Shown: positions 54,117 to 62,574, numbered from the stretch's first letter. The stretch is DNA of 64,000 bases from Weeksellaceae bacterium (GCA_022013695.1 JAKLPS010000009.1:1-64000), one strand, 5' to 3'. Notes: generated from the sequence alone by a model not told the origin. A program made the numbers and translations.

Positions 54117-55100
54117 TTAGCTTTTATTAATCTTATTCCTGGTCTCTAAGGACGTTTTGTAAGCAGCATCGCGTAATCTTTGCAGCTTCCCTACCGGCTG
54201 CAATGCTGCAATGTTGTCAAACGGATTAAAAGAAAGAGCTTCCAGCGCGAGATCATTTTTATTCAAAAATTCTGTGATGATGATTTTCCCAACTGGCACA
54301 TATTCAGATTTTTTCCACATTTTATTCAAAAAATTTACCGGCTGATATTTTTCGTCATAGCAATATTGGGCTTGCAATTCAGCTTCATAGATCTTGTGCT
54401 CGCGCAGATAGCTCTCAATGGAAAGATCGATTTTATTATCTTGATATTTTTTGGGAATATGGATCGGAACCAAGCGAAGTTTAATTAAGTTGTCGCCCAT
54501 TCTGTACACGCCAATAGAATGATAATCAAATGATAAAATAAAATTTCTCCACTGTCTCAAAAATCTTATCACTTGACTTTGAAAGGAAACATTAAGAGTA
54601 TCAGGAATAATATAGAGGAAATTTTGAAGGATCTTGAACAAATTCCAAAATTTCCGGAAAGCCGCTTCAGAGAAATAATTGTTTATCGAGATGAATAATT
54701 GGAGGAAACGGCTGACATCCACGATGGGGAAAAGCGGAAAATTGACCAAGGGAAAATTTGCAATCGTGGTGTCCTTTTCACTTAATTTCACCGAAAATCC
54801 GTACGCAGGCACCGTTCTGTTTGGCCTGACAATTTTCATATGGGCATTCGAAATCCGGATGAGACAATCTAAATTTTTTGCCGGAAATATTTCTTTCTCC
54901 TCAAAAGAATTATAAAGTTGGAAACGTCCTTTTACAAAAGCATAACTGGTGGCGTGTGCATCCCTTGTGGCAAGATTTTGTTTATTAATTTCGGGAGATT
55001 TCTTGACAAATTTTTCAATAGCCTTGCAGGCTTCATTAAGAAGTTTCAGTTCTTTCGCAGTCAAAAGATCTAAGTCGGCGCGGTATTTACGTTTGGTCAT
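54117..55100 (-). CDS. Catalase-fold protein (y4iL-like)
   Basis: A 327-residue protein of the small catalase-related group. Recognised parts are the distal-side segment LATRDAHATSYAFVKG with its conserved His, ISNAHMKIVRPNRTVP and the FPLVNFPLFPIVD stretch that lines the core of the catalase barrel, and VPVGKIIITEFLN near the C-terminus. It lacks most of the length of true catalases (near 480 residues), so peroxidase or lipid-related chemistry is possible. The ATG at 55100 is used; the frame begins at a TTG at 55121. It lies next to SemiSWEET and the cold-shock genes. Confidence 0.75.
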   Translation of the reverse strand: MTKRKYRADLDLLTAKELKLLNEACKAIEKFVKKSPEINKQNLATRDAHATSYAFVKGRFQLYNSFEEKEIFPAKNLDCLIRISNAHMKIVRPNRTVPAYGFSVKLSEKDTTIANFPLVNFPLFPIVDVSRFLQLFISINNYFSEAAFRKFWNLFKILQNFLYIIPDTLNVSFQSQVIRFLRQWRNFILSFDYHSIGVYRMGDNLIKLRLVPIHIPKKYQDNKIDLSIESYLREHKIYEAELQAQYCYDEKYQPVNFLNKMWKKSEYVPVGKIIITEFLNKNDLALEALSFNPFDNIAALQPVGKLQRLRDAAYKTSLETRNKINKS

Positions 55101-55149
55101 CACAGTTTTCACTTCAACCAAAATGAAGCCATAATTGCTAAGATTTCAA

Positions 55150-55182
55150 AAAAAAATAAGCTCCAAAAAATGGAGCTTACAA
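55150..55182 (-). terminator. Terminator after the cold-shock gene
   Basis: taagctcca (55158-55166) pairs with tggagctta (55171-55179); the A run at 55148-55156 gives a T run on the minus strand. It ends the cold-shock transcript. Confidence 0.75.
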
Positions 55183-55208
55183 TTTCACAATAGGAAAAAC
55201 TTTTATGC

Positions 55209-55403
55209 TTACGCGAGTTTTACATTCACTGCGTTTAATCCTTTTTGTCCTTTTTGTACTTCAAAAGTTACTTTATCATTCTCGCGAATGTTTCTGCTAA
55301 CTAATCCTGATGAGTGTACAAAGATGTCGTCTCCTCCAGCTGATGGAGAAATAAATCCGAAACCTTTTGTTTCGTTGAAAAATTTTACTGTGCCTTCTTG
55401 CAT
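55209..55403 (-). CDS. Cold-shock protein, CspA family
   Basis: A 64-residue single-domain RNA chaperone with RNP1 KGFGFI (residues 13-18) and RNP2 DIFVH (26-30). It keeps RNA unfolded at low temperature or on stress. It lies 34 bp after a larger cold-shock-domain gene and is followed by a clear terminator, so the two form one transcription unit. Confidence 0.96.
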   Translation of the reverse strand: MQEGTVKFFNETKGFGFISPSAGGDDIFVHSSGLVSRNIRENDKVTFEVQKGQKGLNAVNVKLA

Positions 55404-55437
55404 TGTAATGGTGTTAAAAAATTGTTGTTATTATTAT

Positions 55438-55860
55438 CTATTTGATAAGTTGAATATTGATAGCGGAGTAACCTTTGGGCGACCTTTCTTTTTCGAAAGA
55501 AACTTTGTTTCCTTTTTTAACAAGATGCACACAATTGTTGCTGTGGAAGAAAACATTTTCCTTGTTGCCATCCTCCGTTATGAAGCCGTAGCCTTTTTCG
55601 CTGAAGAAAGTCACGATTCCCGTTTTCACAGCTTGTTCCGCTTCTATTGGCGCTGCCCCCAGTTGTATATCGTCTAAGTTTACTTCCACCCGTTCTTCCG
55701 GCGGTGTTGCGGTCAATCTTCCGTAGGCATCCACATACATAAACTCTGCTTCCTTGCCTTTGTCATTATTGGTTTTGCGCTCTTCCCGACGGATAGCCTT
55801 TTCTTTTTGTTTTGCGATTTTTTTCTTGAAATTTTCTTTTTTGGAGAAAGAATCTGCCAT
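55438..55860 (-). CDS. Cold-shock-domain protein with basic N-terminal part
   Basis: A 140-residue protein: about 75 residues of charged, Lys-rich sequence (KKKIAKQKEKAIRREE), then a cold-shock domain with KGYGFI (RNP1) and NVFFH (RNP2). The extra part has the look of an unordered nucleic-acid-binding tail. It is preceded by a very long intergenic region with a promoter at 56084, so the leader would be about 220 nt, and is followed by the single-domain cold-shock gene. Confidence 0.88.
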   Translation of the reverse strand: MADSFSKKENFKKKIAKQKEKAIRREERKTNNDKGKEAEFMYVDAYGRLTATPPEERVEVNLDDIQLGAAPIEAEQAVKTGIVTFFSEKGYGFITEDGNKENVFFHSNNCVHLVKKGNKVSFEKERSPKGYSAINIQLIK

Positions 55861-56231
55861 AAATTATTGACGTATTATATTAATATTTTGTTTTGATAAT
55901 CACAACGCTTTTCCAAGGCGTTACTTTTTTTTATAATTTAAAAATAAGATCCAAAATAATTACAATTTGACAATTAAAATTTAGAGGATGGTACTGCAAA
56001 CAAAACTGGGAAGAGAAAAATGTGAATTCTAAACTGTGACAGAAAAAGCAAGGCAGCTACCTCTTTTTTTATAAATTATAATGCAAATATACAACAATTT
56101 TATGAAACTTTCACATTTCCAAATATTTGATTTATAATTTTACACTCATTTCCTAGATTTTTAAAAAATTATTAATACAAAGACTTCAAAAGACCGCCTG
56201 TAATCGTCGTTATATTTTTGTAATCAATTGA
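55861..56231. other. 371-bp intergenic region, mostly leader of the cold-shock genes
   Basis: Between the acyl-CoA dehydrogenase stop and the cold-shock-domain gene. A TATATTTG element at 56084-56091 on the minus strand would give a leader of about 220 nt. It is AT-rich, and contains no convincing ORF or RNA gene. Confidence 0.5.
56084..56091 (-). promoter_or_regulatory. Probable -7 element of the cold-shock genes
   Basis: TATATTTG on the minus strand, about 224 nt before the start of the cold-shock-domain gene. Confidence 0.5.
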
Positions 56232-57743
56232 TTAAGCGAACATCATCCAATCGGCATTCTCACCAATCTCGCATAGGGCGCTGATGTCTTTATGATGCTC
56301 CAGCGATGCCAATAGCATCACGATCTCTTGCCTCACCATTTCGATAGAATTATCCGTCAGTTGTTGGCTAAAGCCTTCATTATTAAGCTCCAAAAGGTCA
56401 TTTACTGTGATAACTCTTGCAACTATTTTCCCCAGGTCTATCATTTTTCGCTGGGAAATAGGGCTGCCGATATTAAAATGAAATTCTTTTTTGTATACTT
56501 TTGCAGCATTTGCAGTCAGCTCATTAAGCGAAAGATATTCTCCGAAGTTCTCTGTTTTTTTCTTCTTCATATCCTTTAAAATTCCTTCCGAGATCTGCGT
56601 ATAAAGCATTTCGTTGGAACCTTCGAAAATCTGGAACGGGCGGCTGTCCATAATGCCGCGCCCGCCGATGTGGCTCAATCTGTAGCCTTTCCCACCCGAC
56701 AATTGGACGAGCATCTGGGCAGATTCGTGCATCATATCCGTTACCAAGGCTTTCATACTGTTGGCATGAACGCCGCTGCCCGAGACATCGTAATCGATGC
56801 CGCTTACTTTGCAACTCTTTGCGCACATTGCGGAGCATAAGGTAAAGAACGACTGCATTTTCGCCAATTGAAACTGGACTTGATCCAAAGCAAAAAGATT
56901 GGAGGCACCCACGATTCTTTCTTTGCAATGCGTCATAGCCTCGTCCATCATTCGTTTTAGAAAGCCCATTCCCATTCCCGGGAACTGGAATCGGCTTCGG
57001 TGCAGCATATCCAACATCAGTTTGAGTCCTGTAGATTCCGGAATCAATTTGTTTTCCTGTGGCACTTTGATGTCCACTTTGTTGAGTCCATAAGGAATCA
57101 TATACAAACCTGCATTATCATAATATTCCAAAACTTCGATATTTTGATCGGGCTGATGGGTATCGGCTATGAAAAAATCGACATCGCGACCAAGGTTACC
57201 GTCGGCGTTCATGTGTCTGGAAGTGATCAACCAGTAATTGGCCAGTCCAGTAAGGCCTTGCCAGTGTTTTGTTCCTTTCACGTGGTAGCGGTCATCTTTC
57301 AATTCGTTTTGCGTCCGCATACTCAAAGCGTCACTTCCATAGTCGGGCTCTGTAATCATCAACCCACCCATAGCACCATAATCAAGAAAATGTTTGAAAA
57401 TGTCGCCTTTGATTAATTGATTACCATATTTGGCCAAAGGTTCCAAGAAAAGAGCAATATTGATCCCAAACGTCAATGACAAAGGTAGCGACTGGTAAGA
57501 CGCAGCGGACAAAAGTCCGAGACATTCTTTGACTTTCACGCCTCTCCCGCCGAACTCTTTGGGAATGGCCACCGATAAAGGTTTCAAATTGAAAATCTCT
57601 TTCCACACGTTGGGCGGCAAACCTCGCGAAAGACTGAGCTGATCTATATTTTCCCTCTGAAAGAGAGACGAGATCGATGTGGTGAAACGATCCAGAAAAT
57701 CTGAAAAGGAATCTGTTGGTAAATTTAGTGCTATTGCATCCAT
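56232..57743 (-). CDS. Acyl-CoA dehydrogenase family protein
   Basis: A 503-residue flavoprotein with acyl-CoA dehydrogenase domains: helical N-terminal part (about 1-130), the beta domain with MITEPDYGSDALSMRT, and a C-terminal helical domain with FQIFEGSNEMLY, whose Glu in EGSNE is the likely catalytic base. The substrate chain length cannot be told. The ATG at 57743 (MDAIALN) is used; a longer frame to 57809 crosses a leader hairpin. A promoter element TACCTTTG (57860-57867) would give a leader of about 110 nt. Confidence 0.85.
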   Translation of the reverse strand: MDAIALNLPTDSFSDFLDRFTTSISSLFQRENIDQLSLSRGLPPNVWKEIFNLKPLSVAIPKEFGGRGVKVKECLGLLSAASYQSLPLSLTFGINIALFLEPLAKYGNQLIKGDIFKHFLDYGAMGGLMITEPDYGSDALSMRTQNELKDDRYHVKGTKHWQGLTGLANYWLITSRHMNADGNLGRDVDFFIADTHQPDQNIEVLEYYDNAGLYMIPYGLNKVDIKVPQENKLIPESTGLKLMLDMLHRSRFQFPGMGMGFLKRMMDEAMTHCKERIVGASNLFALDQVQFQLAKMQSFFTLCSAMCAKSCKVSGIDYDVSGSGVHANSMKALVTDMMHESAQMLVQLSGGKGYRLSHIGGRGIMDSRPFQIFEGSNEMLYTQISEGILKDMKKKKTENFGEYLSLNELTANAAKVYKKEFHFNIGSPISQRKMIDLGKIVARVITVNDLLELNNEGFSQQLTDNSIEMVRQEIVMLLASLEHHKDISALCEIGENADWMMFA

Positions 57744-57758
57744 AAAATTGAGTAATAA

Positions 57759-57793
57759 TTTGCTGCAAGCCATCATTGCAGCAAAAATTTTTT
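57759..57793 (-). promoter_or_regulatory. Perfect 10-bp hairpin in the leader of the acyl-CoA dehydrogenase gene
   Basis: tttgctgcaa (57759-57768) pairs with ttgcagcaaa (57776-57785), seven-base loop. On the minus strand it ends 16 nt before the ATG; on the plus strand seven T follow, so it could also end a transcript from the other side. Confidence 0.45.
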
Positions 57794-57859
57794 GTGAAAC
57801 GAATGGCAATTGAACTATAATCTAAATTTCAGCAGCTTCACAAATGATAAATACTAAAA

Positions 57860-57867
57860 CAAAGGTA
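57860..57867 (-). promoter_or_regulatory. Probable -7 element of the acyl-CoA dehydrogenase gene
   Basis: TACCTTTG on the minus strand, about 117 nt before the ATG. Confidence 0.45.
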
Positions 57868-58030
57868 GTACAATTAATTGGTTTCTACTATTCTGAAAAA
57901 TAATGCTTTTGGCAATATCTAAAGATCTATTTGTTGGATATCTTTTTTTAGACGATGGACTGATTATTTAGGATAAAATTTGGCACACAAGTTGAAAGTA
58001 GCATCACAACTAATCAAAAAAAATATTATT

Positions 58031-58636
58031 ATGCCAACTAAAACTCAGACTGCTCCTAAGACAGCAGCAACTAAAAAGCCAGCTATTGCAAAAAGCACAG
58101 CAACTCCTGCAAAGACGGCGTCGGCAAAGAAAACGCCAGCAAAAAAAGATGCAGCTAAAGAATTGAAAGATCTCTTCGAAGACAGCCTGAAAGACATCTA
58201 TTGGGCAGAAAAGGCACTTGTAAAAGCGCTTCCTAAAATGCATAAAAATGCCACAGACGAACAGCTAAAAACTGCCATCAGCTCGCACTTAGAGGAGACC
58301 AAAAACCACGTTGTGAGACTGGAAAATTGCTTCTCGGCAATAGGAAAAAAAGCCCAAGCAAAAAAATGTGATGCTATGCAAGGCCTCTTGGAGGAAGGCA
58401 CAAGCATCATAGAAGAAACAGAGCCAGGCAGGGTACGCGATGCAGGTATTATTGCGGCGTCCCAAAAGGTAGAACATTATGAGATCGCTACTTACGGTAC
58501 ATTAGCAGCTTTCGCAAAAGTTCTTAAGGAGAAAAAATGTTTGCAGAATCTAATGGAAACCTTGGGTGAGGAAAAGAAATGTGACGAAACGCTAACTGGC
58601 ATTGCAGACACTAATCTTAATTCCAAAGCGCTTTAA
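58031..58636 (+). CDS. DUF892 ferritin-like protein with a histone-H1-like tail
   Basis: A 201-residue protein in two parts. Residues 1-48 are almost only Lys, Ala, Pro, Thr and Ser (KTAATKKPAIAKST, AKTASAKKTPAKKD), like the tail of histone H1. Residues 50-201 are a DUF892 (YciE/YciF) four-helix bundle with the ferritin-like di-iron pattern: LFEDSLKDIYWAEKAL, SHLEETKNHVVRLE and QKVEHYEIATYGT. It would be expected to bind DNA while carrying a metal or peroxide-handling site. The ATG at 58031 is used. Iron-related genes follow on the same strand. Confidence 0.9.
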   Translation: MPTKTQTAPKTAATKKPAIAKSTATPAKTASAKKTPAKKDAAKELKDLFEDSLKDIYWAEKALVKALPKMHKNATDEQLKTAISSHLEETKNHVVRLENCFSAIGKKAQAKKCDAMQGLLEEGTSIIEETEPGRVRDAGIIAASQKVEHYEIATYGTLAAFAKVLKEKKCLQNLMETLGEEKKCDETLTGIADTNLNSKAL

Positions 58637-58699
58637 GATTCATTCTTTGAAATTCCGGTTTATCCGGAATTTCTTTTTCTCTAACAAGCTCTATAAATT

Positions 58700-59101
58700 A
58701 TGAAAAATCGAGAAAATCTGTTCGACCGTTTTGCGGACTGGAGCGTGTGGTTCACGGGAAGTGCCGGCGCCTTCATTGGTGCTAGCCTTTTGGTCATTAT
58801 CTGGGCTATTTCGGGTCCTATTTTTAATTATTCGGAGGAATGGCAAATGGTGATCAACACCGGCACAACAATTATTACATTTTTAATGGTTTTCCTTATC
58901 CAAAAAGCGCAAAACAAAGACTCCAAAGCCATCCAGATCAAACTGAATGAGTTGCTGGCTGCCCACGAGAATGCCAGAAACAAAATCATTGATATCGAGG
59001 ATCTGACCGAAGAGGAACTGGACAAATTGCATGTTCGTTACGAAAACTTTTCGCAAAAAAACATAGAAAAAAACCAAGAGAATGGCGACAAACCAGCATA
59101 A
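58700..59101 (+). CDS. Low-affinity iron permease family protein
   Basis: A 133-residue membrane protein with two helices (about 22-40 and 50-68) matching the Fet4-like low-affinity iron permease domain seen in many bacteria. A signature lies in FADWSVWFTGSAGAFIGAS and TFLMVFLIQKAQNKD. The C-terminal half is a charged, coiled-coil-like segment (IDIEDLTEEELDK). Whether the bacterial proteins carry iron is not established. It overlaps the next gene by 20 bp. Confidence 0.85.
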   Translation: MKNRENLFDRFADWSVWFTGSAGAFIGASLLVIIWAISGPIFNYSEEWQMVINTGTTIITFLMVFLIQKAQNKDSKAIQIKLNELLAAHENARNKIIDIEDLTEEELDKLHVRYENFSQKNIEKNQENGDKPA

Positions 59102-59741
59102 TTTCTTTTACCGGAACGGTCTTAGCATTGTAATTATCGGTTTATTTTTATTATTTCTAAGCTTCCAATCGTTCACAGGATGGCATGTCAAAAATAATGA
59201 ACTTGCAGAAGTCCATTTGCCGGCACTTAGCTATGTTCAGTATCTCGGCAGTCCCCATTTTATGCAGGCCACCTTCGAAAACTGGGAAAGCGAATTTCTG
59301 CAGATGGGAATGTACGTTATTTTTACCGTCTCTCTGAGGCAAAAAGGTTCTGCAGAATCAAAATCACTTAGCGGAAAGGAAGAGGTAGACAGAGATCCTG
59401 TTGCACACAGAAACGCGCCTTGGCCGGTGAAGAAAGGTGGCGTCATTCTGTCTATTTACCAACATTCTTTGTCGATTTCTTTTTTGGTTTTATTCCTGCT
59501 CAGCTTTCTTTTCCATTTCATCGGAAGTCTCAACAACTATAATGAGGAGCAGATGGAGAAGCATTTGGAAACTTTGCCCTGGAACAGTTATTTGTTTAAT
59601 TCTCAGTTTTGGTTTGAATCTTTCCAAAATTGGCAAAGCGAGTTCCTTGCCGTAGCTGCTATTGTTTTGTTATCAATTTGGTTACGCGAGAAAGGATCTC
59701 CGCAGTCCAAACCTGTTGATGCCGCTTATGATGATAATTAA
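59082..59741 (+). CDS. DUF6766 membrane protein with an internal repeat
   Basis: A 219-residue membrane protein of the DUF6766 group. It has two repeats of one motif: FENWESEFLQMGMYV with LRQKGSAESK in the first half and FQNWQSEFLAVAAIV with LREKGSPQSK in the second; each follows a membrane pair, giving about four helices. Function unknown. Its start overlaps the iron-permease-like gene by 20 bp and a gene for an unknown protein follows after 12 bp, so the three are cotranscribed. Confidence 0.85.
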   Translation: MATNQHNFFYRNGLSIVIIGLFLLFLSFQSFTGWHVKNNELAEVHLPALSYVQYLGSPHFMQATFENWESEFLQMGMYVIFTVSLRQKGSAESKSLSGKEEVDRDPVAHRNAPWPVKKGGVILSIYQHSLSISFLVLFLLSFLFHFIGSLNNYNEEQMEKHLETLPWNSYLFNSQFWFESFQNWQSEFLAVAAIVLLSIWLREKGSPQSKPVDAAYDDN

Positions 59742-59753
59742 AATTTAGTTAAA

Positions 59754-60377
59754 ATGAAACCTCAACCTAAAGTTATACCCGGAATCCCCGAACATAAAAA
59801 AGGAAGTTTTCACGATACCGAAAGCCGCCGAATCTTTGAAAATAGAGAAGAGACGGCGTCTAATTATGACATATTAAAATCCAGATTTTTCTCTGTCAAC
59901 GAATGGCCAGACTACTGCGGACAGGCTTTTGCAGATTTTAAACTATTTGATGCCGATGCTCATCATCTTACGCGATGGCCTAAAGCAAATGATCTGATTC
60001 GGATAGACATTCCCGGGCCGGGCAACTTGCAGTCCAATGGCTATGATTGGGTTAAAATTATCAACATCGCACAAAATGAATTCTTAAATGATGACGAAAT
60101 CGAAAATATAATCATCACATGCGTGCCGACAAACGACCCTGCAAAGCCTAAAAACAATTATATTGCCCATTTCTATTCAGAAAAGTCCTCTTCGACGTTC
60201 AAGATTGCCAGAGGAAACAAATACATCAAAACCGGAATCTACGGTCGCAACGAAACGCCTAATCTAAACGCCAACTTCATTGGTAAAATAAGAAATATAG
60301 TGGTGGCCGCTGGGGCAATGCTTCAAATTTCCAAAATAGAATGGAAAGTCCTGGCAGAGCGGTTGCTGGAGTTTTGA
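59754..60377 (+). CDS. Unknown protein, 207 residues
   Basis: A soluble protein that I do not recognise, of mixed alpha/beta character, with no signal peptide or membrane segment. It has FSVNEWPDYCGQAFADF, IDIPGPGNLQSNGYDWV near residue 82 and PKNNYIAHFYSEKSSSTFKI in the middle. It follows the DUF6766 gene by 12 bp, which makes it the last gene of the ferritin-like operon, and it is convergent with a response regulator gene. The stretch 60378-60405 between them has only a weak hairpin. Confidence 0.7.
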   Translation: MKPQPKVIPGIPEHKKGSFHDTESRRIFENREETASNYDILKSRFFSVNEWPDYCGQAFADFKLFDADAHHLTRWPKANDLIRIDIPGPGNLQSNGYDWVKIINIAQNEFLNDDEIENIIITCVPTNDPAKPKNNYIAHFYSEKSSSTFKIARGNKYIKTGIYGRNETPNLNANFIGKIRNIVVAAGAMLQISKIEWKVLAERLLEF

Positions 60378-60405
60378 CCAACGAGAAAGTCTTTTCGTTC
60401 GATCA

Positions 60406-60765
60406 TTATTTCTTCATATAAAAAGCCACTTTCTCCTCTAGATCTTCCAAATTAAAAGGTTTGCCCACATAATCATCGGCGCCGGCGCTTTGTGCCAATG
60501 CCGCAATATCATTATTAGCCGTCACATAGATTACAGGTATATCCTTGAACTCTTCGTGATTTTTGAGAAGTTTTGTAGCTTCTACACCACCGATATTCGG
60601 GATCCAATTGTCCATCAAAATCACGTCGGGCTGCGACTTTGCAACTTTTTCTATAATATCATGCGACGTTTCGGAAATCACTACCTTGTACCCATTTTCT
60701 TCAAAAATCAGACTAATGACTTCTAAAATACTTGCGTCATCGTCAAAAATTAAAATTTTGTTCAT
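60406..60765 (-). CDS. Single-domain response regulator
   Basis: A 119-residue receiver domain with the acidic pocket IFDDD at 6-10, the phosphorylation site Asp52 in ILMDNWIP and the conserved Lys in YVGKPFN. No output domain. It is 11 bp downstream of the cheB-like gene and belongs to the signalling operon of 60.4-64 kb. Confidence 0.94.
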   Translation of the reverse strand: MNKILIFDDDASILEVISLIFEENGYKVVISETSHDIIEKVAKSQPDVILMDNWIPNIGGVEATKLLKNHEEFKDIPVIYVTANNDIAALAQSAGADDYVGKPFNLEDLEEKVAFYMKK

Positions 60766-60776
60766 AAGATCTGTAA

Positions 60777-61358
60777 TTAGTTTTTTTTCAATTGGTTAAT
60801 ATATCTTGCCAGGTTCTCCGGTTTTACAATCAGATCATATTCCACATTTTTGACGGCCTGTCTGGGCATATAATCTACATCGGCCGTATCGGGATCCTGG
60901 ATCCAGACTTTTCCTCTCTTTTTTTTGATGTATTTGAGCCCTTCGACACCATCAGAATTTGCACCAGAAAGCAGAATTCCGACCAGTTTCGGTCCAAAAA
61001 CTTGCGATGCAGATTGGAAAGTGACATCAATCGAGGGTCTGGAATAATTCATTTTTTCTGAACTGTCTAGCGAAACTGTATGCTTATTTTCAAAGAGAAG
61101 ATGATAGTCCGAAGGTACGATGTAAATCTTATTTTTTTGCATTTCTGTTTTATCTTCGATCTCGATGACCTGCATCTGCGCAAACTGTTGCAGGAGATTT
61201 GGCAGAATACTGGTGGCCTGCGCCTTGCGATGGAGCACAAAGACAATTGGAAATCCCAGATCCGCGTTTAGATTCTTCACGGTTTCTAGAATCACCTGCA
61301 GGCTACCAGCCGAGCCGCCGATGACTACCAACTCTGTTTTTTGATCTTCGGTTTCCAT
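60777..61358 (-). CDS. CheB-type methylesterase domain protein
   Basis: A 193-residue protein that corresponds only to the catalytic domain of CheB. The triad can be placed as Ser16 in VIGGSAGSL, His43 in VLHRKA and Asp136 in GANSDGVEG. The usual N-terminal receiver domain is absent, and no chemotaxis genes are nearby. It lies between a response regulator gene (11 bp) and a CheR gene (3 bp) on the same strand, so it works in a CheB/CheR sensory system of unknown input. Confidence 0.92.
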   Translation of the reverse strand: METEDQKTELVVIGGSAGSLQVILETVKNLNADLGFPIVFVLHRKAQATSILPNLLQQFAQMQVIEIEDKTEMQKNKIYIVPSDYHLLFENKHTVSLDSSEKMNYSRPSIDVTFQSASQVFGPKLVGILLSGANSDGVEGLKYIKKKRGKVWIQDPDTADVDYMPRQAVKNVEYDLIVKPENLARYINQLKKN

Positions 61359-61361
61359 ACT

Positions 61362-62189
61362 TTAATGATCTGCTTTCTTCCAGATCTTTTGATCATCAAT
61401 TTGATGATAGGATTTGTTCAAATTTGAAAATCTCAAAGTCTCTTTGGAGCCTAAGGCCAGATATCCGAAATTTTCCAGACTGGCATCAAACAGTTCAAAT
61501 ACCCGCTCCTGCAGTTCCTTGTCAAAATAAATAAGAACATTGCGGCAGATAATCAATTGAAAACTGTTGAAAGAGCTGTCTGAAACCAAATTGTGAGTCG
61601 ATAAAATCAATTTTTCTTGAAGACTTTTATCAAACCTTGCACTGTCATAATTGGCGGTATAATAATACGAAAAATCTTTTTCCCCCCCAGAAAGCATATA
61701 ATTTTCGGAATAGGTTTTCATTTGATGAATCGGGAAAACGCCTGCTCTGGCGGTCTCCAGAACCGTAGGATTGATGTCTGTTCCATAGATCAGGCATTTG
61801 TGGTAGAGGCCGGCCTCTTTCAAGAGGATGGCAATAGAATAAGCTTCTTCGCCCGTAGAGCAACCTGCCACCCAAATTCGGATGAGCGGAAAGGTGCCCA
61901 ACTGTGGCAAAACCTTGTCCCGAAGGGATTTGAAGAACAAAGGATCCCGAAACATCTCGGTGACATTTACCGTGATCTCTTCTATAAAATGTTTGAAATA
62001 GTCTGAATCATTCAGCACCTGATAGCGAAGTTCTGCATAGCTGGTAAACCGGTCCATCATACATATCCGGTTGATCCTTCTGGTGAAAGATGCCCGACTG
62101 TACATCGAAAAGTCATAACCGTAAAATTCGTAGATATTTTTTATCAAATGATCTACCTCTTTATCTTTTACGATACTTGGTTCCAGCAT
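61362..62189 (-). CDS. CheR-type protein-glutamate O-methyltransferase
   Basis: A 275-residue methyltransferase with the N-terminal all-helical CheR domain (1-80, with TFRRINR-like SFTRRINRICM) and the SAM-binding domain (RIWVAGCSTGEEAYSIA at about 104-120, and CRNVLIYFD near 215). In standard systems it methylates chemoreceptor glutamates. No receptor gene is seen here. Its start overlaps the upstream response regulator stop by one base. Confidence 0.94.
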   Translation of the reverse strand: MLEPSIVKDKEVDHLIKNIYEFYGYDFSMYSRASFTRRINRICMMDRFTSYAELRYQVLNDSDYFKHFIEEITVNVTEMFRDPLFFKSLRDKVLPQLGTFPLIRIWVAGCSTGEEAYSIAILLKEAGLYHKCLIYGTDINPTVLETARAGVFPIHQMKTYSENYMLSGGEKDFSYYYTANYDSARFDKSLQEKLILSTHNLVSDSSFNSFQLIICRNVLIYFDKELQERVFELFDASLENFGYLALGSKETLRFSNLNKSYHQIDDQKIWKKADH

Positions 62190-62554
62190 TAGCAGTGTTT
62201 TTCTATGGCGGAGATAAGCATATCTACATCGATAGGTTTTTTAATATAATCTTGGGCGCCCGCTTCCAGACACTTGATTCGATCTTCTTCCATGGCCTGC
62301 GCAGTGACGGCAATGATGGGCGTTTCTTTTATTTCCGGCGTGTTGCGGATTATTTTGATGGCTTCGTACCCATCAATTTCGGGCATCATCATATCCATCA
62401 GTACGACGCAGAAGTCTTTATCTTCCTTTAAAATCTGGATGGCTTCGTCTGCCATCATACAACTTTCAAGCTCATATTTTCGGGCTTTCAGGGTTAGTCT
62501 TAGGGCAAAAATATTGTTGGGATCATCATCCACGATTAAAATCTTTTTACTCAT
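62189..62554 (-). CDS. Single-domain response regulator
   Basis: A 121-residue receiver domain with VDDD at 8-11, Asp54 in VLMDMMMPE and KKPID near the end. It resembles the last receiver of the hybrid kinase upstream, and lies between that kinase gene (20 bp) and cheR (one-base overlap). Confidence 0.95.
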   Translation of the reverse strand: MSKKILIVDDDPNNIFALRLTLKARKYELESCMMADEAIQILKEDKDFCVVLMDMMMPEIDGYEAIKIIRNTPEIKETPIIAVTAQAMEEDRIKCLEAGAQDYIKKPIDVDMLISAIEKHC

Positions 62555-62574
62555 AAAAAATTCAATAGTTTTTT

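Noticed and set aside
60378-60405. Hairpin aacgagaaag/ctttttcgtt-like between the unknown gene and the response regulator
   Set aside because: The arms are imperfect and no T run follows, so a terminator cannot be supported.
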